DNA from: an uncultured Chloroflexota bacterium
Lineage (GTDB): Bacteria; Chloroflexota; Chloroflexia; Chloroflexales; Chloroflexaceae
Direction: 5' to 3'
Assembly: GCA_937120965.1 (NCBI GenBank)
Contig: CAKZKA010000219.1
Coordinates: 1 to 32,660 of the forward strand
Length of the DNA: 32,660 nt
Shown here: positions 8,964 to 16,557 of the stretch, in pieces
Layout of the letters: every line of letters begins with the position of its first letter
Numbering within the stretch: position 1 is the stretch's first letter
Notes under the pieces: model-generated
Databases searched by the model: none
What the model saw: the letters and a program-made list of their open reading frames with translations, nothing else
Told to the model about the DNA's origin: nothing
Translations under genes and position numbers: made by a program

Positions 8964-9467
8964 AACACCTATTCCTTCCCTGACAGGCCTGTTAACTGAC
9001 ATGGTACCGCATCTTGCCGCGTGTGCAAAGTCGTTCGGGGGGCATACGTGTTCACGTTGACGTAAGGCGTCACCCCGGGTGCGCAGGCGCCCCGCCTGCA
9101 ATGGCCTGGATGCGGGCAAGATGCCCGCGCGCCCGGGAGCAGTGTGAATACGTACCGGGGGGCGGTTCTATGCAAGATGGAACCGGAGGCGCGGCGTTGT
9201 CCAGGGTATCTTTTGCCCCCTGGTGGTGATTTCTTCTCGTTTGGGCAGTTCTCACCAGGGTATACTCAGGTTGGACGTTCATGCGGCTGTCGCCGCAGGG
9301 ATTCACGGGTGGGAAAGATGCGAGGGAACCAGGCGCCCTCGCGCCCTTCCCTCCAGTACAAAGGGCGACTGGATGCTCCCACGCCCATCCCGGTTGGAGG
9401 GTGTGGGCGGGCGCAACCCTCTCAAGAGAATCGACGTTCATTCCCGCAGTGTGCGCATGGAGGTCTG
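8964..9467. other. 504-bp intergenic region with structured repeats
   Basis: No convincing gene lies between the divergent DUF5132-like and oxidoreductase genes. Promoters for both directions should lie here, but I could not identify good -35/-10 pairs. The region contains a three-way-junction element at 9074-9137. A GC-rich repeat-like tract follows at about 9300-9425. Confidence 0.6.
9074..9137. repeat. Structured element with three-way-junction potential
   Basis: A 9-bp outer stem (9074-9082 with 9129-9137, one G.T pair) encloses two hairpins. One pairs GCAGGCG with CGCCTGC (9083-9089, 9093-9099). The other pairs GCGGGC with GCCCGC (9112-9117, 9123-9128). The layout resembles a compact folded RNA or a dispersed palindromic repeat. 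No second copy is visible in this window. Confidence 0.5.
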
Positions 9468-10046
9468 ATGAGCGATCTTTCCCTGCCCGCCTGGGCGGCC
9501 TACCCTGACCGCCCGCTCCGGCGAGCGATCAACCGGGCGCCGATCCTGCTCTACCGGCTTGGCCTCGGGCCGCTGGTAGGGCGCCTGGTGATGATTATGA
9601 GCACTACCGGGCGCAGCACCGGCCTGATCCGGCGCACTGCCATCGAGCACCACCTGTGCGCCGGACGGATCTACGTGATGAGTGGCTATGGCGCCCGCCC
9701 CGACTGGTACCAGAACTTGCTGGCCGACTCGCGAGTGACGCTCCAGCTTGGAGCGCAGGTCTACCACGCCCGCGGTCGTCGCGTTACCGATGAGCTCGAA
9801 CTCCACGCTGCCTACGATTGCTTTGAGCAACGCCCAGTGCTTCGCGCTATGGCCCGGCTCCTCGGCGTGGATCTGACCCGCGAGAGCTTTCTGGCCCATC
9901 GCGAGCGGTTCTACCTGGTTACCTTCGACCCAACGGACGAGCCGACACCGCCGCCGCTCCCTGCTGACCTGCGCTGGATCTGGCTGGTGGTCCTGGCCCT
10001 CGTCGCCGTGGCGCTCCGCGCCAGGCATCGCGCAGTGACCATATGA
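9468..10046 (+). CDS. Deazaflavin (F420)-dependent-type nitroreductase family oxidoreductase
   Basis: A 192-residue protein of the Ddn / F420H2-dependent quinone reductase family. These are split-barrel enzymes that use a deazaflavin (sometimes another flavin) to reduce quinones or nitro compounds. Supporting features are TTGRSTGLIRRT (family form GRKSG..RRT), YVMSGYGARPDWYQNLLADS (family form PAWYHNLLANP), and VTLQLGAQVYHARGRRV. A hydrophobic C-terminal helix (WLVVLALVAVALRA) suggests membrane anchoring, which is unusual for the family. The ATG at 9468 follows GGAGGT closely. Longer upstream readings run into non-coding repeat DNA. The stop overlaps the next start as ATGA, so the two are probably co-translated despite unrelated functions. 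The cofactor is inferred from the family only. Confidence 0.85.
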   Translation: MSDLSLPAWAAYPDRPLRRAINRAPILLYRLGLGPLVGRLVMIMSTTGRSTGLIRRTAIEHHLCAGRIYVMSGYGARPDWYQNLLADSRVTLQLGAQVYHARGRRVTDELELHAAYDCFEQRPVLRAMARLLGVDLTRESFLAHRERFYLVTFDPTDEPTPPPLPADLRWIWLVVLALVAVALRARHRAVTI

Positions 10047-13000
10047 GCCGGCGCTGGTTGAGTATTGCCCTTGCCCTTCTCATAAGCATCGCAGCCCTGC
10101 CGTCGCTCCAACTGCCTGCGGCTGGCATCGCCCAGGCGCAGGGAGGGCTGGTTATCGCCAATGTGCGACCGGGCGCGGCGCAGGTTGAGCAGTACGGCAA
10201 ATTTGAATTGACCTTTGATGTCAATGGCACAGTCGCCAGCAACCTCGCCTATCCCTTCGACCCCGCCCCGCCCCCTGGCGTTCCTGCTGCGGTTGGCATC
10301 AGCGTGGACGGTCTGTTCAGCCCGGACAACTGGAAGACCGTGATCACCCAGCCGGGCTTTCTGTATCAGGATTATCAACGCCGGTGCATTGGCGACCATG
10401 AGGTCAACCACTGCGCCGGTGGCACGGAATGGCTGTACCCCATCGGCGCACCGGTCTGGAAGGTGCGCTTTGCGCCGCAGCGGACCGGGGTCTGGCGCTA
10501 TCGCCTGCGCGCCCGGGACGCCTCCGGCGTCGCGTTCAGCTCCCCCGGCACGTTTACCGTAACGGCGCCCACCTCGCCGCACAACCACGGCTTTATCCGC
10601 GTCAGTCAGCGCGACCCGGGCTACTTCGAGTATTCCGATGGCTCGCCGTTCATCGCTGCGGGGCACGGCTCCAGTTTCGATGGGGATCGGTTCACCTACC
10701 ACGTTGACGCCGACATGCGTCGCTTTGAACAGTACCGGGTCAACTTCCTGCGCGTGTGGATGAGCGGTAGCGGCATCTACATGGCCCCGTGGAACCCCTG
10801 GCACTCGCACCACCTGCCCGGCGAGGGCGGCTACTTCAACCCGTCGAGCCTGAGCTATGCCGTCGCCTACCGGGATCATCAGTTCTCGCTGCGGCTGTGG
10901 GATTATGCCGATCCGGAAATGGACGACCGGCGCAACCCCTGCATGTTTCAGGGCTTCTCGAACAACATCGCGGTCAAACCACGTACCACCTACCTTGTGC
11001 GCGCGCGCGTGCGTGCAGTGGGTGTGACCGGCCCGCGCAACGCCCGCTACCCCTACGGGTTCACCATCCGGCGTGGGGGGTGGCTGGGCGATACGTGCGC
11101 CGACCCCGCCGCAACCGCCGAAGACTCGACGCGCCTGGTCGGCTTCGTCAACGGTAGCACAGACTGGACTGAGGTCACTGGTACGTTTACCACCGGAGAG
11201 AACGACCTCTTCCTCAACAACTTCTACCTGATCCTGGAGAACACGACCGGTGGCGATGTCTTTGTGGATGAGGTTTCGGTGCGAGAGTGGAACGGCAGTG
11301 CAGCTACAGGTGGCGAAGTGTTGTGGAAGAACCGCTTCGCCTACCACCGCTACTTCGACCAGGCGCCCTCCTGGCAATGGGACTACGCGCTGGAGCAGGC
11401 TGCCCGAGCCGGGGTAACCATCCGCCCGGTCGTCCTGGAGAAGAATGACTGGATCGCCAACCACATCGCACCGGACGGTAGCCTGGTCGGCGCCTACTAC
11501 GACCTGGACAACGATCGCTTCTACGCCCGCCCGAACACCGCAGTGCGGCGCTATCACGAGTATTTCTGGCGCTACCTGATCGCCCGCTGGGGGTATTCGC
11601 GCGCGGTGCATTCCTGGGAGTTGCTCAACGAAGGCGATCCGTACAATGGCAACCACTACGCCCAGGCCGATGCGTTCGGGCGCTTCATGCGCGCGCACAA
11701 CCCCTCGCGCCACCTGGTTACCACCTCAACCTGGCACAGTTTCCCCATCGCCGAGTTCTGGAACAATCCGGCCTACAGCGGCGTGGACTATGCCGACCTT
11801 CACGCCTACGCCTGTTGTGGATCGCTCGCCGCGGGCTGGGCGCATAACGTTGCCGATCCCCTGGCCTTCGAGAGTCGCCCGGCGCGCGTGTTCGGGGGCG
11901 CCGGTTACGCCGTGCGCATCTCCGGGGCCGAACAGTTCAACAACGCCGGTGGCGCCCCGCGCTCCCTGGTCATTCGTGGCGCTGGCGAATGGGTAATTCG
12001 CTATCGTATGAGCGCCGAGAACTTCACCGGCGCCTGCGGTTACGACCAGCCAGACACGCTCGCCGGACCGCGCCTGTTGTGGCTTCTCGATCAGGACCGG
12101 CCGGATGGCCGCTCAAACGTGGTGCCGGCGGCGGCAAGCGGCCAGCAGTTCTTATGCACCGCTCCTGCCGGCACCTACCCCTGGCGCACCTTTGATAGCC
12201 GCTACCTGGCAGACGGGAGCCCCGCGCCGCGCAGCGCGCGCCTCATTCTCACCGACGATAGGACCCACACACTGGCCATCTTCTTCCAGAATGCCTTCGG
12301 CGCCAGCGGCACAGCGTGGATCGATGACGTGGAACTGATTGCCCCGGACGGGCAGCCGGTGTACCTCAACGGATCGTTCGATCTCACCCCCTTGAACCAC
12401 GATACGGCCCTGCTCACGGCGGCCTATAGCTGGCAGATCGGCGGACGCGCCCGATCCGGGCCGCGCAAGCCGGTTACCCGCGGCGAGGTGGCGCTGGGCG
12501 ACGCACGGGATTATCGCGGTGACGCTGAGCACGACCAGCGCCGCGATACGCGCGGAATCTGGCTCCACAACTTCATCTGGGGGCAGATCAACGCCGGCGG
12601 CCTCTACGAGCTGTACTGGGACCCCGAAAACATCCGCCGGTACAACCTGTACCCGCACTTCAAAGCCTACCGCGACTTTATGGAGGGCATCCCGCTCAAT
12701 AACGGGCAGTATGCCGACGCGCGGGCGGTCACCTCGCACCCCGATCTGCGCGCGTGGGGCCAGGCCGATCGCGTTGCGTATCGCGGCCACCTCTGGGTCA
12801 GCAACCGCAACCACACCTGGCGCAACGTTGTGGACGCTGTGCCCATCGCGCCCATCAGCGGCACGCTGACCATTCCCGATCTCGCCCCCGGCGCCTACCG
12901 CGTCACCTGGTGGGATACATACACCGGGGTCGTTACGCTGACGGAGACAGTGACGACCTCCACAACCAGTCTGACGCTGCGTGTGCCCACGCCGCTGGTG

Positions 13001-13105
13001 AGCGATGTGGCCCTGCGCTTCGAGCGGCAGGCGGTGGGGATGCGGGCCGGCCCGGCGTCCTCTACGCCTACAGCTTGCCGATGTGCGCCTGGCGCTCGGG
13101 CGTAG
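10043..13105 (+). CDS. Secreted multidomain clan-A glycoside hydrolase (DUF5060-like N-terminal domain)
   Basis: A 1020-residue secreted enzyme predicted to cleave a polysaccharide or glycoconjugate; the substrate is unknown. A signal peptide (hydrophobic IALALLISIAALPS, cleavage near AQA-Q) is followed by a beta-sandwich of DUF5060 type (about 36-175). A TIM-barrel then starts near 185 (GFIRVSQRDPGYFEYSDG). The barrel is interrupted by a galactose-binding-like segment (about 285-410, ending VFVDEVSVREW). Glu530 in SWELLNEGDP is the likely acid/base. A second binding-module-like insertion (about 605-790, ending AWIDDVELIAPDGQPV) precedes Glu815 in KPVTRGEVALG, the likely nucleophile. The C-terminus has a small beta domain (GAYRVTWWDTYTGVVT). 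It starts inside the previous stop codon (ATGA). The last codons run into a dispersed repeat, so the terminal few residues may be recently acquired. GH family number not assignable by eye. Confidence 0.82.
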   Translation: MSRRWLSIALALLISIAALPSLQLPAAGIAQAQGGLVIANVRPGAAQVEQYGKFELTFDVNGTVASNLAYPFDPAPPPGVPAAVGISVDGLFSPDNWKTVITQPGFLYQDYQRRCIGDHEVNHCAGGTEWLYPIGAPVWKVRFAPQRTGVWRYRLRARDASGVAFSSPGTFTVTAPTSPHNHGFIRVSQRDPGYFEYSDGSPFIAAGHGSSFDGDRFTYHVDADMRRFEQYRVNFLRVWMSGSGIYMAPWNPWHSHHLPGEGGYFNPSSLSYAVAYRDHQFSLRLWDYADPEMDDRRNPCMFQGFSNNIAVKPRTTYLVRARVRAVGVTGPRNARYPYGFTIRRGGWLGDTCADPAATAEDSTRLVGFVNGSTDWTEVTGTFTTGENDLFLNNFYLILENTTGGDVFVDEVSVREWNGSAATGGEVLWKNRFAYHRYFDQAPSWQWDYALEQAARAGVTIRPVVLEKNDWIANHIAPDGSLVGAYYDLDNDRFYARPNTAVRRYHEYFWRYLIARWGYSRAVHSWELLNEGDPYNGNHYAQADAFGRFMRAHNPSRHLVTTSTWHSFPIAEFWNNPAYSGVDYADLHAYACCGSLAAGWAHNVADPLAFESRPARVFGGAGYAVRISGAEQFNNAGGAPRSLVIRGAGEWVIRYRMSAENFTGACGYDQPDTLAGPRLLWLLDQDRPDGRSNVVPAAASGQQFLCTAPAGTYPWRTFDSRYLADGSPAPRSARLILTDDRTHTLAIFFQNAFGASGTAWIDDVELIAPDGQPVYLNGSFDLTPLNHDTALLTAAYSWQIGGRARSGPRKPVTRGEVALGDARDYRGDAEHDQRRDTRGIWLHNFIWGQINAGGLYELYWDPENIRRYNLYPHFKAYRDFMEGIPLNNGQYADARAVTSHPDLRAWGQADRVAYRGHLWVSNRNHTWRNVVDAVPIAPISGTLTIPDLAPGAYRVTWWDTYTGVVTLTETVTTSTTSLTLRVPTPLVSDVALRFERQAVGMRAGPASSTPTACRCAPGARA

Positions 13106-13171
13106 CATACCCGGACGCGGTCGCCGTTGCGCTGATGCCCGAACAGGTTGCCTGGAAGCGCCTTAGCATCC
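13098..13171. repeat. Dispersed repeat, copy 2 of the ~75-bp element
   Basis: Second copy of the element at 8471-8546, same orientation. It fills the short gap between two convergent glycosidase genes. It overlaps the last codons of the left one and the last codons of the right one, so it supplies both stop codons. Confidence 0.7.
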
Positions 13172-14509
13172 ATTTGCAGCGATCACCTCGCGGTACCAGG
13201 CGAAACTATCCCGGGGAATGCGCTGCTGCGTCGCATAATCCACGTGGACCAGGCCAAAGCGCTGGTGGTAGCCCTGGGCCCACTCAAAATTGTCGAGCAG
13301 CGACCAGTAGAAGTAGCCGACAAGCGGCACACCGGCCTGGATAGCGCGATAGCAGGCCTCCAGATGCTCGCGTATGAACGCGATGCGCCGCTCGTCATGC
13401 ACGCGCCCGTCCGCCTCAACCGGATCGAGGTAGCTCACACCGTTCTCGCTGATCAGGATGCGGGACAGATTGTAATGACTGTAGAGCCGCAGCAGCAGCC
13501 GGTAGAGACCCTCAGGATAGATCTCCCAACCCATGGCCGTGCGGGGCCGTTCAAGCGCGACCAGCCGATAGTCCCAGGGAGCAGAACCAGCGGTGACCAC
13601 CACGCGGGTGTAGTAGTTCAGCGCGAAAAAATCCACAGGCGTGGCGATGGTATCAAGATCGCCCGGGCGCACAAAATACATCCCGCGGGGCAGGTAGCCC
13701 GCAGTGCTGTAGTCGGCAACCATATCGCCAGGGTAGCCATGGCCGCACACCGGATCGAGGAACCAGCGGTTGAAATAGCCATCGCGGAAGCGGGCCGCAT
13801 TGCGATCGACGGAAGTGTTCGAGAGCGGGACGACAGCCTCGAAGTTCAGAGCAATGCTCACCTCGGCATCGGGAGCCACGGCGCGAATGGCCTGCGCGCC
13901 CATCCCGTGGGCGAGCAGGGTGTGATGGGCAGCGGCGAGGGCCGCGGACATATCCCGCCGGCCGGGGGCGTGCTCGCCAAGCTGGTAGCCGAGCATACTC
14001 ACGCACCACGGCTCATTGATCGTGATCCAGTGGCGGATGGTGTCACCAAGGGCCGCCGCGACGCTCCCGGCATACTCGGCGAAGGCGTAGGCCGTATCCC
14101 GCGACGGCCAGCCCCCTGCCTCCTCCAGGGCTACCGGCAGATCCCAGTGGTACAGAGTGGCGTAGGGAACAATCCCGTGCGCCAGCAGACGGTCCACCAG
14201 ACGACGGTAAAAGTCGAGGCCGGCCTGGTTGATCGCGCCGCGCCCATTGGGGAAGATGCGCGGCCAGGCGATACTGAAGCGGTAAGCCTTCAGACCAAGA
14301 TCGGCCATGAGTGCCACGTCCTCCTGGTAGCGATGGTAGTGGTCGCAGGCAACATCGCCGGTATGACCATCGCGAGTGGCGCCCGGCGTGTGACTGAAAC
14401 GATCCCAGATGCTCGGACCGCGACCGTCTTCGTTCACGGCGCCTTCGATCTGGTACGCCGACGTAGCCGCGCCCCAGATGAAGCCCTCTGGAAAGAGCAT
14501 TGCTGGCAT
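13163..14509 (-). CDS. bgl: GH1 family beta-glucosidase
   Basis: A cytoplasmic retaining glycosidase that cleaves beta-linked glucosides or related disaccharides. The 448 residues match family length. The N-terminus FPEGFIWGAATSAYQIEGA is the GH1 signature. Glu166 in TINEPW is the acid/base, and Glu355 in ISENG is the nucleophile. HYHRYQEDVALM, AYRFSIAWPRIFP, and the C-terminal YFYWSLLDNFEW complete the active-site set. No signal peptide is present. It may finish degrading oligosaccharides released by the secreted hydrolase encoded opposite. The ATG at 14509 has AGGA 8 nt upstream; the Met three codons later is an alternative. A palindrome overlapping a putative promoter lies about 65 bp upstream, which suggests sugar-responsive repression. 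Confidence 0.95.
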   Translation of the reverse strand: MPAMLFPEGFIWGAATSAYQIEGAVNEDGRGPSIWDRFSHTPGATRDGHTGDVACDHYHRYQEDVALMADLGLKAYRFSIAWPRIFPNGRGAINQAGLDFYRRLVDRLLAHGIVPYATLYHWDLPVALEEAGGWPSRDTAYAFAEYAGSVAAALGDTIRHWITINEPWCVSMLGYQLGEHAPGRRDMSAALAAAHHTLLAHGMGAQAIRAVAPDAEVSIALNFEAVVPLSNTSVDRNAARFRDGYFNRWFLDPVCGHGYPGDMVADYSTAGYLPRGMYFVRPGDLDTIATPVDFFALNYYTRVVVTAGSAPWDYRLVALERPRTAMGWEIYPEGLYRLLLRLYSHYNLSRILISENGVSYLDPVEADGRVHDERRIAFIREHLEACYRAIQAGVPLVGYFYWSLLDNFEWAQGYHQRFGLVHVDYATQQRIPRDSFAWYREVIAANGC

Positions 14510-14574
14510 AGCACATATCCTGAGGTTACGGTTGCTGTGAAACTCAGGGAGGATCCCTCAACCTGCCGGGACGA

Positions 14575-14605
14575 CAGGTATACCTGAATATATATTGTAA
14601 TACAA
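14575..14605 (-). promoter_or_regulatory. Putative promoter and operator of the beta-glucosidase gene
   Basis: On the minus strand a TTGTAT (14605-14600) lies 17 bp from TATACC (14582-14577). The -10 is embedded in the perfect 12-bp palindrome CAGGTATACCTG (14575-14586). A repressor bound there would block the promoter. No regulator gene for it is in the window. Confidence 0.4.
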
Positions 14606-14684
14606 ACCCGCAATGACACCGCGCGCCCCGGGGCAATGCCGCGCGCCGATGACAGGCGCCGCTCGCAGGGCGCATAACACAGGC

Positions 14685-14938
14685 AGAGGCGTGGGGAAAC
14701 CCGGTTTCTCCATGGGGAGGGCTTGCCGCTCCCATAGGCAGGGGGATGGGGAAACCCGGTTTCCCCCTATGTTCACATCAGCCGTCCATGCGGCTGCGCC
14801 GCACAACGACAAGATGAAAATGGGGCGTCTTTGGGAGGGCCGCCCCCTCCCTGGCCCTCCCCCGCTGGGGGAGGGAACCGGGCGCCTCTCCGCAGGGAGG
14901 GGGATGGGGAAACCCGGTTTCCCCATATGTTCACATCC
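14685..14938. repeat. Dispersed GC-rich hairpin repeat, second cluster
   Basis: This cluster fills the gap between the beta-glucosidase gene and tRNA-His. It has three copies of the GGGGAAACCCGGTTTC core (14693, 14748, 14906) and the 9-bp stem at 14855-14863/14867-14875. The two modules present at 6-184 occur here in the opposite order. The stretch 14819-14934 is nearly identical to 6-113 plus its tail. Confidence 0.75.
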
Positions 14939-14942
14939 CGAT

Positions 14943-14972
14943 TTGACAGTCGGTTTCGCGCTATGCTATACT
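14943..14972 (+). promoter_or_regulatory. Promoter of tRNA-His
   Basis: A perfect TTGACA -35 box (14943-14948) and TATACT -10 box (14967-14972) are separated by 18 bp. The expected transcription start is about 12 nt before the tRNA. This is the best sigma-70 type promoter in the window. Confidence 0.8.
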
Positions 14973-14990
14973 CCTGATGCGTAAGACGCG

Positions 14991-15066
14991 GTGCCTGTAG
15001 CTCAATGGTTAGAGCGCCTGACTGTGGATCAGGAGGTTGTGGGTTCGAGACCCATCAGGCACCCCA
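14991..15066 (+). tRNA. tRNA-His (anticodon GTG)
   Basis: A full cloverleaf can be drawn. The acceptor stem pairs GTGCCTG with CAGGCAC. The D arm is GCTC/GAGC. The anticodon stem CCTGA/TCAGG holds loop CTGTGGA, with GTG at 15024-15026. The T arm is GTGGG-TTCGAGA-CCCAT. Discriminator C73 at 15063 faces G at 14990, the G-1 identity element of tRNA-His. CCA is encoded at 15064-15066. Confidence 0.96.
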
Positions 15067-15475
15067 CCACCCCCCTGCCAGAGCAGTCAGCGTTGGCCAG
15101 ACATCGATTTACCGCCAGTGTTATGATTCCCGCCAGAGCATTCGGATTATCGTCGTCCCAGGTAGCAGGCTGTCTGCATGTGCTATTCCTGGCTGGCAGA
15201 ACCTCGTAACTCCTCGCTGGGCCGACGCCATCGGCTGAGTCAGGCACATGCCCCCTCGATTTAAGGGCGAACGGAACATCTGAGCCAATGAGGCGTGTAC
15301 CGCATTGGAACGCCCCTGCGCACGGCTACCGGGGGTGAGGACCAAACGCCATCATGCCCGTCGGCGCTTATATGTTCTGTCCGCCCCTGAACGATCACCC
15401 GGCGGTGCGCCAACCCCGCAAAGCTCCTCTGGTTGTCACTGCGCAACACCGGTGAGAGGACCAACCAGCAACGCT
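15067..15475. other. 409-bp region without recognised genes
   Basis: Only short overlapping frames are present, with no family signature or ribosome binding site. Base composition is less GC-rich than the neighbouring genes. No repeated tRNA 3' end or integrase remnant was found. It may be decayed sequence attached to the lipoprotein fragment that follows. Confidence 0.5.
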
Positions 15476-15724
15476 TCAGCACCTACACGCCCGGCGCACC
15501 CCGGCAAGCACGGTCGCCGCGCCCTCCCGCGTCTGCGCTGGCGTGGTTGGCGGCATACCGCCGGGTGTCGCGGCGGGCGTGCTGGTGCGTGCAAGCGTCG
15601 GCAGCGCCGTCGCCGTGGGGGTAGCCACCGGAGTGGGGGCGCCCGTGGGCTGGGTGACGGCGGCAGGGCTGCAGCCCACCAGCGCCAGCGCCAGCATCAG
15701 GATGATGAGCCGGTCATACTGCAT
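15476..15724 (-). CDS. Small putative lipoprotein, probably a truncated remnant
   Basis: An 82-residue frame starting MQYDRLIILMLALALVGCSP. This is a classical lipoprotein signal with the lipobox LVGC and the modified Cys at residue 18. A Pro/Thr/Ala-rich linker (PTGAPTPVATPTATALP) follows, typical of extracellular lipoproteins before a globular domain. No globular domain follows; the frame ends in an odd VRRACRC tail. It may be the 5' part of a gene broken by deletion or frameshift, or a short surface peptide. Only the signal and linker are recognisable. Confidence 0.45.
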   Translation of the reverse strand: MQYDRLIILMLALALVGCSPAAVTQPTGAPTPVATPTATALPTLARTSTPAATPGGMPPTTPAQTREGAATVLAGVRRACRC

Positions 15725-16173
15725 AGAGCACCTCGCGGCTGGTGAAGCGAGTACTGCATATCATACTCGCCTGGCGCGCCAATGCAACACTGAGGCCCTG
15801 AGGGGGTGAGGGCGCTGAGTTGGAGCCGAGGGGGCGTCTGGCGGGGGATGGGCTGCCGCGCGCCGATGAGCGATGGTGCGGGCGGGCATCCCGCATCGGA
15901 CGCCGCCCTCAGTGCTCTCACCCCCTCACCACCTCAGTGATTCTGAGGCCCTGAGGGGGTGAGGGCGCTGAGTTGGAGCCGAGGGGGCGTCTGGCGGGGG
16001 ATGGGCTGCCGCGCGCCGATGAGCGATGGTGCGGGCGGGCATCCCGCATCGGACGCCGCCCTCAGTGCCCTCACCTCCTCACCACCTCAGTGATTCCCCT
16101 GGTGTAATGCAGCGGTAAGCTCCTCGAACTACAATACTCCCGAATGGTTTTAAGTTCTGGAGGCCGTTGCATA
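15725..16173. other. Intergenic region upstream of the DISARM locus
   Basis: Most of this 449-bp gap is taken up by two tandem copies of a palindromic element (15791-16096). The remaining stretch before the regulator has a possible -10 box TACAAT at 16130-16135, but no matching -35, so I do not call a promoter. Confidence 0.55.
15791..16096. repeat. Two tandem 153-bp copies of a palindromic element
   Basis: Copy 1 is 15791-15943 and copy 2 is 15944-16096, with only about two differences near their right ends. Each unit has inverted ends: GGGGGTGAGGGCGCTGAG near the left pairs with CTCAGTGCTCTCACCCCC near the right (16 of 18 in copy 1). An internal hairpin pairs CCGATG with CATCGG. The near identity implies a recent duplication. 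It lies directly before the DISARM regulator. Confidence 0.9.
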
Positions 16174-16449
16174 ATGAAACGTCCTCGTCTGCATCTTTCG
16201 GAGCGCTTTCCCGACCTCATCGCCCGCACCGGGTATTCGCAGCGCGCCTTCGCCCGCGAGGCGGGGGTGAGCCATTCGACGATAATGGGCCTGCTTTACC
16301 CGGAGTTGCATCCGGGCCGCCGCGGAGGTATGCAACGCCGCACGGCCTGGCGTATCGCTCAGGGCTATGCCGCCATCGCCGGAATTGACCCTGAGGATGC
16401 CTTTCACCTGCTGATCGTCGAGCGCCCGGTGGAGGCGGGGCCGGGGTAG
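16174..16449 (+). CDS. Small helix-turn-helix (XRE-like) regulator of the DISARM locus
   Basis: A 91-residue basic protein. Residues about 21-43 (YSQRAFAREAGVSHSTIMGL) form a classical XRE-like helix-turn-helix. No effector domain follows, so it is probably a simple dimeric repressor. The ATG at 16174 has GGAGG 10 nt upstream, which settles the start against an in-frame ATG at 16144. It sits 108 bp before drmD in the same direction, separated only by part of a dispersed repeat. Control of the DISARM genes is inferred from position. The upstream tandem palindromes are candidate binding sites. Confidence 0.75.
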   Translation: MKRPRLHLSERFPDLIARTGYSQRAFAREAGVSHSTIMGLLYPELHPGRRGGMQRRTAWRIAQGYAAIAGIDPEDAFHLLIVERPVEAGPG

Positions 16450-16557
16450 CATCCTCCACACCTCCACCGGCGGGCGGTCGAACGACCCGACCACGCCCCT
16501 CAGGGAGGGGCGCGGGGAAACTTGATGTCTCCATATGTTCACCTCAGGAGCCTCGCT

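Noticed and set aside
9144-9467. Longer N-terminus for the oxidoreductase
   Set aside because: The extra 108 codons translate repeat-rich intergenic DNA. The family domain starts after MSDLSLPAW, and GGAGGT precedes that ATG.
14991-15066. tRNA-His as the attachment site of an integrated DISARM island
   Set aside because: No repeated tRNA 3' end and no integrase are visible in the window, so integration here is unsupported.
15261-15482. 73-codon minus-strand ORF after the lipoprotein fragment
   Set aside because: No family motif, signal or ribosome binding site. It may be decayed sequence.
15791-16096. CRISPR array
   Set aside because: Two 153-bp units directly abut with no spacers, and there are no cas genes.
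16522-16557. Upstream start (TTG 16522 / ATG 16525) for drmD
   Set aside because: These codons lie in a dispersed repeat tail and lack a ribosome binding site. GTG 16558 has AGGAG at 7 nt.
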